NCBI GenBank assembly: GCA_010015655.1 | Contig: ML976684.1 | Coordinates: forward strand, 331,095-395,094 | Source of the DNA: Bimuria novae-zelandiae CBS 107.79 | Lineage: Eukaryota > Ascomycota > Dothideomycetes > Pleosporales > Didymosphaeriaceae | Direction of reading: 5' to 3' | Length of the DNA stretch: 64,000 nt | Shown here: positions 10,902-21,999 of the stretch, piece by piece | How positions within the stretch are numbered: the first letter of the stretch is position 1 | How the letters are laid out: each line of letters starts with the position of its first letter | Program-made: the position numbers and the translations under genes | The notes under the pieces: generated by a model | Database searches by the model: none | What the model saw: the letters and a program-made list of their open reading frames with translations, nothing else | What the model was told of the DNA's origin: nothing

Positions 10902-13900
10902 CTACTCATCCAACACCCCAAACTCGTCCCCTACCAAATCCACCAACCCCGCCAGTTCACCAAACACCTCCGCATCACCCCTGCCCACCTTCATCGCCCG
11001 CACAACCAGCGGATACAGCCTATGCAAATGCTTCTTGTACCTACTCCTCACGCCCTCGGCATCCGGAATAGCCGCAGGCTCACTCTCCAATCTTGCCAAC
11101 CCTCTTAGTACAACCAGCAACTCGCGCCTCTGGGACTCGGGCTGCGGCATCCGGCCGCGCAACGGGTGGTCCGCAATATACGTGCGCAGCGGGAGCGCCG
11201 CGCGCAGAATGAGGTACGGCGCGGCGGCCTGCGCGAGTTTGATGCGCGTAGGGCGCTCACCGGGACTACCGTCGTGGTGCGCGACGAGGGCGAAGAGTTC
11301 GGCGAGGCAGGCGTAGGCCATGTTTGGGCGGAAAGTGGATACGGGTTCGTTGGTGCGGCCGAGGCGCATTTTGTAAAGGTCTACTAGCGGGGCGGCGATC
11401 AGGTCGGGGATTTCGCCGGCGGCTGGGGCGTGCAGGAGTGAGGTTTCGAAGAGGTTGCGCGTGTAGGTGCGGCGGATGGCGTCGGGGAGGGAGGGTGAGC
11501 CGAGAGGGTGCGTAGTGAGGGAGCGGAGGGTGGTGAAGGCGTCGATGTCGAAGGTTTCGTCTTTGAGGAGGGTGGGTGGGTAGGTGGAGAGCTGGGCGCG
11601 GGTGACGCCGTTGATTATGGCGATGATTTGGGCCCAGAGGGATTTGAGCGGGTCGGGTGAGAGCTTGTTGATTTGCGGGAGTGTGGGCGAGAGGATGGCC
11701 ACGGCGGTGGAGGTTGCTTTTTGCCAGATTGTTGGGGGTTTGCCTTCGCGGTGCCAGAGATACTTCTCCCGAATGGGCTTCTCCAGGCTGGTGAGAACGG
11801 AGAGGAAGGCGCCGTCTGTGTAGATGCTTTCATCGGAGACGTGCTTTAGGACTATGGTTTGCACCAAGGACATTGATGCTTTTGAAAGCGCGACAAAGGT
11901 AGGTCCACGTTTCTCGGTGTTTCCCGTGTAAGGGAGTGTAGCGAAGTTGCTGAGGGTTCGCAAGAGGAATTGAGGAAGACCTTCACTCTCGGAACGAACC
12001 GACGAGAGGCATTCGATGACTCTAGTCTGGAGGGTCGTCATAGAGTCGACATCTGATGAATAGGGTACTTCATCAGATTCTATTACGCAAGCCTCAAGGT
12101 TGCGTAGCATCTGGATAAGGTCTTCAGGTTTCAGAGAATCATCTATCAATCGATAGATAGCTTTAAAAGCTTCTGCGTAAGCAATGAAGGCTTCCTGGTT
12201 GTCCTCGGGTGTCTTCTTCCATAGTTCGCGTCGCTCGAAATAGCTCGTCCAGACTGTTGCTGTCTTAAGTGAAGACGCCAACCCCAATGAGTGGGCATTC
12301 TTTACTCTTGAGAGCACTTCAGTGATTGTGTCGAAGACAGGTGCACCAAGGGCATGGGAGCCACAGTCGAAGTATTGCTGAAAAATATCCAAAAGATCGG
12401 CCCAGGCATTCCCGAAGCTGCTCGCGTCTTCTACTTTGTCCAGGTACAGAGCTATTGACTTGCTTACTGAAGCGAGTACAGTTTTTGTTGTGTCGTTCCA
12501 CGCGCGGATCTCGTCATCTACGTTTGAAGAATCCGTCCGTACCCGACTTTGGACGCTGAGGTTGGCCTCCACCGTGCTGAAAAGCACGCTGCGAAGACAC
12601 AGCATCCACGCGTCGCGAGACAATCGATCGACGTAACTTTCGAAAATGCGCTGAATCGTTTGAATTGAAGTATTGCGGAGCTCTGCACGCCGGTCTGTCG
12701 TTACAATCGACAAACTCATGAGGACAAGGAGCCAGAGCGCGGATGTTGCACCCTCCTCTGCCCTTCTCTGGATGACATGCTGCATCGATTCCTTTTCCCC
12801 GGTATTATTGACTATAGTCGGTAGTTGTGATAGATCGCTCCGCGCATGAAGGAAATCGGACGCATTCCAGAAGAAGGTAACGGCCTATTATGTTAGATAA
12901 GAATTCCAATACAAGTGCAACGTACTTACAGTCAGCGACATGTTCAAGTCCTCTTGCTGACATGAAAACTTAAGCAATAGCTGGAGCAGTGTTGATAGTG
13001 AAGTGTCTGGCACAGCGGCAAGGAAGTCAGAACAGACAAGCTGAATCGTGCCAAACGCCGTCCGAGCCAGTGTTTTCGACACCACTTGGACGGTGCCTGA
13101 GAAAGGATCGGAGGGATCGGAACCTGAGCTACTACCAATAGAGTGTGAATCAGATGCGAAAACACTCAGTAAGCTGTCGAACACGGATACCCATCCAGCA
13201 ACTAACGACTCGCCACAATGTTCAATCACGCTCTTGAGGGAAGCGAGGGCTATCTGGTGAATTCGAATATCAGTGTCGGCATAGACATCGTTGTCCGAAT
13301 CATCTCGATGCAGTGACGATATTTGTACTTGCAAAGCTGATAGAATTCGGTCTTGCACCTCATCGCGTTCTTCGTCGGATACTGATAATTGTGCGATATC
13401 CTTGACGGTACGACATAGAATATCGGCAGCAAGCAACCTAGTCGCTGTTGCCTTATGGTCGTCGGTGGAGTATCGGACAAGCTCCCTTACTAGCACATCC
13501 CATCCGCTTTCATATGGCGGATTACTGGCAAGTCTGTCTTCATTCAGCCCAGCAAGCTCACCGATCTTGTTCAATGCAAAAGCTGAGTCTCTCGAATTTG
13601 CTTCAGTGCTTAGCGACATACCAGAAACGCTTCCCAGGCGTCGTTGGTGGAGCACTTTCGGGCGTGCTGTATTGGAAGGAGTTTGCTCGCCGCTTTGAGC
13701 AGTACTGCTATCGGCCTGAATCAATCCACACAGAGCCTGGAGAACTTCCACAAATGACTCATTCGGGAAGTCCACGGTGCTCTCAAAAAGCCTACGGGCA
13801 GCTGCTTGCACTGCTGATGTCTCTGCTTCGATCTTCTCTGACAGAGATTCTGAGTCATTACGAGCTCCGCCTACTGGTGTACGCAGTCCGCCTTGATTTG

Positions 13901-16181
13901 AGAAGGCCATGACCAGATCGGCAACATGTAGTGTTTCAAACACGATCGACCAAGAAGAGTGAAGGGTAGGTCCCAAGGCGATTGCAAGATTGAGGAGTGC
14001 CCGAAGGCAAAGAAGATTCCGGGCGCCCAACATTGGCAAATTATTGACCTCATGTGAAGGGCGACGATTCCGGTCCAGTGCTTGCGACGCTTGGCTCACG
14101 AGACTGTCAACAGTCAAAGATGACCTTGAACCCGCATGGTCAGGAGGAGGCGACTTTGGCGATGCGACATTGGCCATGACCATGTTCGAGGGAACTGCTG
14201 CCTTCGCGAGGGTAGTAAGAAACGCATCCCGAGGCGTTGAAAGTACAAGTAAGCCGGCGACCTGCGTCACCTTTTGTATCGCACGCACTAGAGCTCGGTA
14301 GTAGTCCGAATCTAAGGCTGCATTGAGGAATGTGGAGCAAGTTGCAAGTATCGCAGGCCAACACTCGGTGACTAGAGTAGCTGATGTTCGTATGTATGCG
14401 TATGCAGGATGCTCTTCTAGGGTCAATGGGTTGACTGGTATGGTCTTCTTCCGGAAGGATTGGCTTCGTGACAGTCTTCTCGAGGGCGGGTCAGGTGATG
14501 TCTGCTCTCGTTCAGGGATTGAGTTCCCTTCTGACTTGTTTTTCCTCTTGCTCTTTGCTTCGTGATGCACTGTAAGTGGAAGGACGAATTTAGCTAGGCT
14601 CTCAGAGACGTTGGTTATACACGTCAAGACCAGGCTGTAGATGTAAGTTTCCGGCATGGCCGGTGGCTCCGCCTTGTCGAGATGTTCGATGCATGGTGTT
14701 CTGAGGTTGCTCCACTGTGTGCTAATTCCAGCAGCGTGGGAACCTGTACTGTTCTCGGTCATGGGCCCACTTATTACGCCAGCAAGGGCTCCAGCTTCTG
14801 CAACGGCTTGGTCGGAGGTGTTGTCCTTGCCGTCACCCCGGTTCGCTGGCAGTGACGATTGCTGGCCTAAGCCGATGACGGCAGGCTTCTCGGTGGCTAA
14901 ACGAACGAAAGAAGCCAAGTTATCTCCGAAGATGTTCTTTTTCCCATCTTGCTCGTCGAAGTGCGAATAAATCTGTAATAAAAGCCGGGAATCGGAATAG
15001 ATGCCTCTGAACACTTCCAGGCACAGTGCTCGTTTCCATGAGCTCGACGCTTCTGGGTCAAGCATATGGTTCAAGAGCCCAAGAGCGATCTCGCATTCCG
15101 AAGGCATGATAGTGAGGTGGTTGCGGATGAGTAGGTTCAAGATCCGGACAATTCGCAGTGTGATAGGGAACGACAGACGATCGGATAAAGAGCGAATAAT
15201 TGTTGGCATTAGTAGGGAACGAAGGACGTGGATCTGCTCTGCATGTGTTGTCATGATTTTGGCATGATTAGACAGTGTTGCCTCAATAACTTCAAGAGTG
15301 GACGTAGATGGTATCGGCGAAAAGCGTACAAATACCGGTCTTTCTCCGGTGAGGAGGAGGTTCAAGTCATGAAAGACCTGTCCGAAATGAGCAAGGACTT
15401 AACAACAGTGAAAGAATCCATACCTTGAGCGCATCGTGCGCGGCTGGTCTGATGGAGACTGTTCTATCCTCTGCAGGTGCTTCTGTGACGGTAGGTATTT
15501 CGAGGGACTTCTCTGGCTCACAATAAGCAAGATAAATACAAAAATGGGAGGCAACCTACCATCCTCTTTCGATACCCTATCGAATGTAGAGATAACTAGT
15601 TGCTGCAGTGTGGCCGCAGCAGTGTTGCTAACTGCGAAATTTTTGGCATTCTGGAGCGCGGAGCATATCTGTAGAACGGTGGCCAACGCATCACCGCGGA
15701 CCTCAGCTGGATAATTTTGTACAAGTGAAGGCAAAATTTGTAACGTTTTCAGTTGTACATCTTGGCCTTTGGTACTGTTAGCTTGGACTCCCGCTGTTTG
15801 TAGAGGTCTTTACTTGATGAAACGGAATCTTTCAGGGCCTCCAAGATTTCAGTCAATCGTTCCCTCGGTAAAGCCCTTGAAACACTGAGTCTTTGCAGGC
15901 AAGAGATGCCCGTCGAACTAAATTTTGCATTGTGAGTGTTGCAGGCAATAAGAAACGGAGAAATAAAATGAGGTCGTCGAGATAGGTCTGGGGCGCGTTA
16001 GTGCATTCGCGACGGATTTTTCAAATGATCAACTACCCGCGGATAATTGCGCCTCAGATGTTACTGGGAGCGATTTGAGGTCCTGGAGTGACTTCTCAGC
16101 GGCGTTCTTTAGCTCGGTATTCTTACGCCTGGAATCTTGAATGAGGTTTCCTAGCTCAGCCGCCAGAATCTGTGCTGTCAT
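10902..16181 (-). CDS. mon2: Mon2-like endosomal/Golgi trafficking protein
   Basis: Six exons on the minus strand: 16181-16037, 15987-15814, 15766-15560, 15512-15424, 15377-12930 and 12884-10902; five introns of 45-49 nt. The joined frame is 1681 residues, close to fungal Mon2. The N-terminus 'MTAQILAAELGNLIQDSRRK' and 'AAATLQQLVISTFDRV' match the DCB domain; 'PVFVRFSPIPSTSTLEVIE' starts the Sec7-N/HUS-like region; the C-terminal half is a helical array. Mon2 is a large relative of Sec7-family Arf-GEFs without the catalytic Sec7 domain; it works with Dop1 and the flippase Neo1 in endosome-to-Golgi retrieval. An in-frame ATG at 16223 would add 14 residues; 16181 fits the family start better. 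Confidence 0.9.
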
Positions 16182-16630
16182 TCTCGGGGCCGCAGCCGGT
16201 GCATCAGGGCGCTCGATATACAACCACGTTTTTGCAATCCAAAAAGGAGTGTGTCATATGTAGGTTGGTGTAGTGAGCAGTGAACAGATGTCAGGTGTCG
16301 GATATACCCCGGGCGTTTGGCGAGTGGCAGTGGCAGTGGCTTGACCCCGGTTGCACTTGCGGCCACTGCTGTTGGCTCTTGCCAAGGCGAACCAGAGACA
16401 CCACCCATCGAGAGCCTGAGCTGCGGCCACCCTCTCTCAACCTTGGAACAACTGCTGTCACTGCTATAGGTGCCGCTTCCGTCTATTGCTCCCATCACGC
16501 ATTCACAAAACCCACGAGGCCCATCGTGCTCGATCCATCGTCACCGCTACCCACAAAGTAAACAGCGGGGTACAGCCCACCTTCGCTCAGCCGTCACCTC
16601 GCAACCGCTCCCCGCCTTGCTACCACAAAC
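16182..16630. promoter_or_regulatory. Divergent promoter region mon2 / mms2
   Basis: A 449-bp gap between the two start codons, with pyrimidine-rich sequence close to the mms2 ATG. Expected to carry both promoters. No specific motif is claimed. Confidence 0.5.
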
Positions 16631-17339
16631 ATGGGCGCCAAAGTTCCCCGGAATTTCCGACTGCTGGAGGAGCTGGAGAAGGGCGAGAAAGGGCTTGGCG
16701 CTGGTATGATTGTGTGCGCCAGTGTTCTGGTCTGAGGGCTAAGACTCCGCAGAGGCATGCTCGTACGGTCTTGACAATGGAGACGACTTGTTGATGTCGG
16801 ACTGGAATGGCACTATTCTCGGTCCTCCTCACGTACGTATGCTATAGCAATGCTGCGCGCGGAAGTTTGGCAATGCTGTGTTGTACAACACAAGCGGTTC
16901 AGCCGCGACCGTATCCAGACTTTTGTCCCAGTGCTGCACCTCTCGTCGCGCCTAACCATAGCTGACATATTTTGCAGAGCGTACACGAGAACCGCATCTA
17001 CAGCGTCAAGATCCACTGTGGTCCCAACTACCCTGACATACCCCCCGAGATAGCCTTCACTTCGAAGATAAATCTCCCTTGCGTCGACCAGCGAGACGGA
17101 AAGGTATATATGTTTATGGCGGGAGGAAGTCTTAACTGACAAGAATGAAGGTCGACCCAACCAAGGTGCCTTGTCTAGCTCAATGGAAACGAGACTTTAC
17201 CATGGAGACCATTCTGATTGAGCTTCGAAGGTGCGGACAATCCAGGTCAACTATATGAACCCATACTGAAGCACCCAGGTACATGGCTTTGCCACAACAC
17301 AAGAAGCTGCCGCAGCCCCCCGAGGGCACTACCTACTGA
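16631..17339 (+). CDS. mms2: Ubiquitin-conjugating enzyme variant Mms2
   Basis: Exons 16631-16703, 16753-16832, 16978-17103, 17151-17230 and 17279-17339 give 139 residues. It begins '[20 protein letters not shown]', then '[10 protein letters not shown]' and '[19 protein letters not shown]', ending '[12 protein letters not shown]'. These are UEV hallmarks: an E2 fold with no catalytic Cys ('[19 protein letters not shown]' covers the usual active-site area). Mms2 pairs with Ubc13 to build Lys63-linked chains in error-free DNA damage tolerance. Donor at 17231 can also join a second, equally long terminal exon at 17368-17428 (separate entry). The second intron (145 nt) is longer than the others. 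Confidence 0.93.
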
Positions 17340-17367
17340 AGTGACATACACGTGCTGAAGTACGCAG

Positions 17368-17428
17368 GTGGATGTTCATGCCAGAGAACAGATTCCTACC
17401 ACAGCCTCCGGAAGACAGCAAATACTAA
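17368..17428 (+). other. mms2: Alternative, duplicated terminal exon of mms2
   Basis: Joining the exon-4 donor (17230/17231) to an AG at 17366-17367 gives an open 61-nt exon ending in TAA, exactly as long and in the same phase as exon 17279-17339. It encodes 'WMFMPENRFLPQPPEDSKY' where the first copy encodes '[19 protein letters not shown]': 9 of 19 residues match, including LPQPPE and the last Tyr. The splice acceptor context is duplicated too (ctgaag-ac-cagg in both). The two exons lie 89 bp apart. This supports a mutually exclusive 3' exon, which transcripts could prove. Confidence 0.7.
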
Positions 17429-17795
17429 GGCGTTGTTCATCTTTGAATAGGTGGACTGCGGAGGCGACATGGCTTACGTGGGTTGAGTGTGATAACGAAT
17501 GCATTGGCATGGAGTTTGGGGTTTTACTGTATCGGCTCTACGTAGGTAGGACTTGACGCAGATGAAATGAATTGTTACTCATTCACACATTGAGAGTATG
17601 GAACGTGCAGCATGCTTGTACCTGTCCAATATACCCGTCATGCTAGAATGAGACCATCTTCAAATCTACCAGTCTCAGTTTTGGATTCTGGGCACCTAAT
17701 TAGGGAACCTTGGTGCACGTGCCCATACGAAGCTTTCCTAACTCGCGTCGCGTGAGGTTGCCTTTCCCAACCATTCCACGACAACGCCCATATGC
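17429..17795. other. Intergenic region mms2 to LYR gene
   Basis: 367 bp after the second mms2 stop. Presumably mms2 3' UTR followed by the promoter of the LYR gene. No other feature recognised. Confidence 0.5.
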
Positions 17796-18782
17796 ATGCC
17801 CGTGTATCTCCCGCCTAAGACGCACACCAAGCATCGCGTAGCTGGTGAGCTACCCTGATGGTGTACTCCCTATCGTTCTAATTTGCGTAGCGATTGCTCT
17901 GTACAGGGCGCTGCTTTCACGATGCACTTCCGCATCCTTCCTGCAAGATGAAGAGCGCACATCGTTGCACAATGCCATTCGCAACAAATTTCGCCAAAAC
18001 AGGAAGATCCAGAGTCCTCGCCAGCTAGGACTTGTCTTCCGAGCAGGGTACGAGGTTGGTTGTCCGCCAGCCAATCCGATATGCTCTTTCGTTGACCACC
18101 ACAGGTGCTGGACCATCTCGATGCGTCTGCATCATCAGATCCGAAAAGCATAAGCTTCCTGAAGACCTTGATCCCTACTCTTCCCCGCGGAATCACACGC
18201 GCTCCTCCGCAGCGCCGCCCGCAACCTCCACCACAAGACACCTCTACGAAGCATCCTCTCGCCGTCCTGCCGCCCGAGAAAGCTGTGCTGAACGTCCGCC
18301 CCTACGCAAAAACCTCCGGTCCCCGCCACGTCCCCATCCTTGCCTCCGCGAATGGCGTCCCCTTCCTGCGCCTCAAGAAACCACAACCCGAGTCCTTGAG
18401 CCGCGTGATACGGCAGAAACTCGATCGTCGAATAAAGAGCTTCGCTGACAAGATCATGTATGCGAACTATTGGGTCCCGCTGGCGCGGTACGAGGATGAG
18501 TGGGACAGAATACTGGCGGAGCGGTTCGGGATTGTCGAGGCGAGGAATGGGTATGTGTGGGCACAGGAGGATAAGTGGTTGCATGAGATTAAAGTAGCGG
18601 AGATGGCTGCTCAGGAGGACTTTGAACGGCTCAACGCCACGGATAGGTGGATTACAAAGAGGATGGTGGAGCTGATTGATAAGGAGACTGAATTGGCGAT
18701 GCAGGAGGGGCAGAAAATTGTGAGAGGGAGGAAGGGCAGACCGATTCGTGATTTGTCCCTCAAACAGTCAACACCTTCATAG
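17796..18782 (+). CDS. LYR-motif (Complex1_LYR) protein, probably mitochondrial
   Basis: Exons 17796-17844, 17891-18054 and 18105-18782 give 296 residues. After the first splice the protein reads 'MPVYLPPKTHTKHRVAA' then 'IALYRALLSRC', a clear LYR motif in a helical segment ('LHNAIRNKFRQNRKIQSP'). The longer C-terminal part ('DRRIKSFADKIMYANYWVP') is conserved-looking but unassigned. LYR proteins bind the mitochondrial acyl carrier protein and assist Fe-S or respiratory-complex assembly; which client this one serves cannot be told. An overlapping ATG at 17792 is out of frame with the LYR exon. Confidence 0.8.
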
Positions 18783-18974
18783 TGAAGAAGTGACCGTTCG
18801 GCGTTCGTGAATCAAGCTTCTGTCTCCATGTGCACGTATGTTGTACCTAGGCCTAAGACACAGTATGCGGTAGCATTGAATCCTGCCGTACGCACCACGT
18901 GCGTTCAGTATGATGGGTATATTCATCTTTCTGTCCTCACATGCCACATACTGCCGAACAGACCAATGCTTGTA

Positions 18975-19771
18975 CTATGACGCCGCCTCGACCTTCAACT
19001 TCTCGAACCCTGCCAACGCATCCTCTCCCTCTCCCTCGTCCTCGTCCAACTTGCCCACCAACCCCCTCTCCCACAACTGCCTTCCCGTCAACTTCTTCTC
19101 CTCCTTCCTCCCCTTCTTCTTGTCCTCAGCCTCCTGTTCCTCCTTCCTTCTCTGCTCCTCCTCCGCAAGCTCTCTCTGGAACTCTTCCCTCCACTTCAAA
19201 AAGCTCTCTCGTGTGACTGCCTCGCCCTGGAACTTCCTGTTCTCCTCTTCCTCCGCCTTCTGCGCCTCTACTTCCGCGAGCGCGACTTTCGCGCCTTGCC
19301 GCTCGGCGATGAGCAGCTCCGCGGCGTCTTTGAGCGTCGTGACGAGCGTGAAAATCATTTGCATGCCGAGGTTGTCGGTGATGGTTTCGGAGAGGGCAGA
19401 GAGGAGCCGCGCTTTGTCTTCTTGGATGTCGAGGTAGACATGCTTGGGTGCGTTAGGTGGTTGCGTCACATCGAGGTCGGGCGCTTCATCGGGGTAGTTG
19501 GGTGTGAAGCGGACGTTGAGGATAATTGTTGCTGGGCTATGTCAATTTCTTAGACCCAGGATAGGTATAGGAAGCATACGCGCTTCAGAGTCGTCGCCAT
19601 CTTCGTTTGTGACTTCTAGCTGTATTGCTATCCTGAACTCGGTTTCTGAAATGTCTGAGGTGGTGTCAGCTCATGCGCAGTTATGGGATTTTGAAGTATT
19701 TTACCTGTGATTTCGTCTGGATAAATGGAATCAAGAATCTCGCGCTCCTCCTTCTGCTCTTCGATACCCAT
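18975..19771 (-). CDS. gir2: RWD-domain protein, Gir2/RWDD1 type
   Basis: Exons 19771-19705, 19645-19580 and 19531-18975 join to 229 residues. 'EEQKEEREILDSIYPDEIT' and 'IILNVRFTPNYPDEAPDLD' are the RWD signature; the middle is helical, and the C-terminus is a Glu/Lys-rich coiled segment with 'KLTGRQLWERGLV', as in DFRP_C proteins. Gir2/RWDD1 binds the GTPase DRG2/Rbg2 and Gcn1 on ribosomes and modulates Gcn2 signalling. Convergent with the LYR gene and divergent from the acl4-like gene 263 bp away. Confidence 0.88.
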
Positions 19772-20034
19772 CTTGGCGTGTTGTTGCTGGCGATAATTCG
19801 AAGCGCCGAGTTGGCGGGGCGCGACTTCCCCACGTCAACGCACGGTCCATGACCCTGCACTTTTTGTAAATTTTGGGTCGTACTTTCTACGTCGATTCTG
19901 AGCTTTACACACTTTCTTTTGCGATTCATACCCAGTGCAGACTTGAGCGCATTTTCAAATTCCGCAACTCCACTACTAGGACAACAACTCCAATCCCTTT
20001 GTGGCAACACAACCGTCGATTTTCACTCGCCATC
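19772..20034. promoter_or_regulatory. Shared promoter gir2 / acl4
   Basis: 263 bp separate the two divergent start codons, so both genes must use overlapping promoter DNA. Both products act around ribosomes, which makes shared control plausible; this is inference. Confidence 0.5.
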
Positions 20035-21177
20035 ATGGCAAAGACGAAACCGCAAGATCGACGGAAAGCGAAAAAGGAAAAGGATGCAAAGAACGGAGCG
20101 TCCAAGCCGAAGACGTCGCCAGAGGCGTTACTCATACAAGCTGCCGCATTATTACAAACTTCGCAACCTGACGAGGCCCTCGTGGCTGCGAGACGAGCGC
20201 TGAACTTGCTTCAACCCACAGCCGAACCGACCGTGGCTGCACTTCCAGCCCTCAACCTGCTAGGAGAAATAAACATTGAGCTAGGCGATCCTGAATCAGC
20301 GAGAGACGCTTTTCTAGCGGCGATAGCGTTGGACACGGAGGGTGTACATGACGGCGCAGAAAAGTTCCTGTGGCTGGCCCAGCTAAATGAGGAGGGCGGA
20401 GCGGAAAGTGTGCGGTGGTTTGAAAAAGGCGTCGCGGTTCTGAAGCGAGAGATAAGCGAGCTGGAGGGCAAATCGGTGAAGAAGGCTGAGATCACGGACG
20501 CGCTGGACGAGAAGAAGCGGAAGATTGCCAATGCGCTTTGTGGAGTCGCCGAAGTCTACATGACAGATCTTTCCTGGGAGGAGGACGCCGAAGCGCGGTG
20601 CGAAGCAGCCGTCACCGAAGCACTCCTCGTTGCGCCCGAAAGCCCCGAACCGCTTCAGACACTTGCGTCAGTACGAATATCACAAGCACGCGTGGATGAT
20701 GCTAAAGCAGCACTCACGCGGAGCATGGAGCTGTGGAAAGATTTGGAGCCCGACGATGCCAATATCCCGGACTACTCGACAAGAATAAGCTTATCTCGCT
20801 TGCTGATGGAGGCTGGGATGGAGGACGACGCCATTGAGGTGCTCGAAAGGCTTATTGGCGAAAACGACGAGAGTGTGGAAGGGTGGTACCTAGGCGGGTG
20901 GTGTCTGCACCTGCTAGCTGAGAAACAAAAAGCAAGCAACAACGCGGAGAGAATAACGCCACTACTGAAGGCAAGTCGCGACTGGCTGGAAAATTGCCTC
21001 AAGCTCTACGCGGGGTTCGAGTACGAGGACGAGCGGCTCAAAGACCATGCAGAAGAGATCTTGAAGGAGCTCAACAGCGTTCTGCCACCGTCTACTGGCG
21101 AAGAAGAAGAGGAGGAGGAGGATGACTGGGAGGATGCAGGCGACGATGATGAAGATGCGGAGATGGACGGAACGTGA
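20035..21177 (+). CDS. acl4: TPR protein, Acl4-like chaperone of ribosomal protein uL4
   Basis: Single exon, 380 residues from 'MAKTKPQDRRKAKKEKDAK' (in-frame sequence upstream of this ATG looks non-coding). A basic N-terminus is followed by TPR-like helices ('LIQAAALLQTSQPDEALVAA', 'LNLLGEINIELGDPESARDA', 'PLQTLASVRISQARVDDAKA') and a very acidic tail. This is the layout of yeast Acl4, which captures nascent Rpl4 and delivers it to pre-60S particles. The identification rests on architecture and family resemblance. Confidence 0.8.
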   Translation: MAKTKPQDRRKAKKEKDAKNGASKPKTSPEALLIQAAALLQTSQPDEALVAARRALNLLQPTAEPTVAALPALNLLGEINIELGDPESARDAFLAAIALDTEGVHDGAEKFLWLAQLNEEGGAESVRWFEKGVAVLKREISELEGKSVKKAEITDALDEKKRKIANALCGVAEVYMTDLSWEEDAEARCEAAVTEALLVAPESPEPLQTLASVRISQARVDDAKAALTRSMELWKDLEPDDANIPDYSTRISLSRLLMEAGMEDDAIEVLERLIGENDESVEGWYLGGWCLHLLAEKQKASNNAERITPLLKASRDWLENCLKLYAGFEYEDERLKDHAEEILKELNSVLPPSTGEEEEEEEDDWEDAGDDDEDAEMDGT

Positions 21178-21999
21178 TAGGTGATTGTGTATTTTGGATT
21201 TCATGGAAGTCCGTTCACGAAGAAGCCACTCCACATTGGCAGTTGCACAGCTTTTTGGCCAGACGGAGCTTTGTCTGCGCAAGATGACCTCCGACTTCGG
21301 TTCGCAGAAACAGCAAGGCGTCTGCATGTCTCTGGCTGCGGTGGCCACTGTCAGGACCAGACGGCAACTCTTAGCGGACGTCTACGCGCGCGAGATCGCC
21401 GTCGCCAGCATGCTAGTCAAGCGTAACGCGCCACAGTCCCTGCATCGTTGCCGTGTACAGGCGCGGGACGATGGATACATACATATTCATAGTGCGAATT
21501 TAAGCAGCTTGTGATTGCCATTGCGTAAACTGCTCGGGCAATTTGGTGCAGGTAGTCTTTCCAGTGTACTTTCCGAAGCAATGCACTTCAAGTAGCGACT
21601 CGGGCTTCTTTCACCACCCTTTGCGGACTGTGCGTTCATTGGAGATCCTCCCAGGTTTTGTCTCAAGCTTGCCCAATGTAGCCGTGTCTCGTTGCTTGCA
21701 GCTGCTTCCTTGGCGATCTCCTCAGGTCCCGGGCAGGCACGACTAGAAAGCCACATCCACGAAGAAGCAGATCATGCTTCGCCTCCGTTACTGCTGCCGT
21801 TGCTGCACAGATATACTTGTCTTGTCCCCTCTTTCGGGCTACTCCTGCCTGCTCGACTCAACGGTTGCGCGCCCCGCCTTGAATTCGACCGAATGAATGA
21901 ATCGTCGACGTCGCAAGCCCGCGCCTCGACACTAAGCTACAGCTAAGTTACTCGCACACACAGCACGGATATGCCCTATAGAGGGGCTTGCAGCGCCGA
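21178..21999. other. Intergenic region upstream of SCAP
   Basis: About 820 bp with only short unconvincing frames. Likely the acl4 3' UTR and the SCAP promoter with its 5' leader. No sterol regulatory element was confidently identified by eye. Confidence 0.45.
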
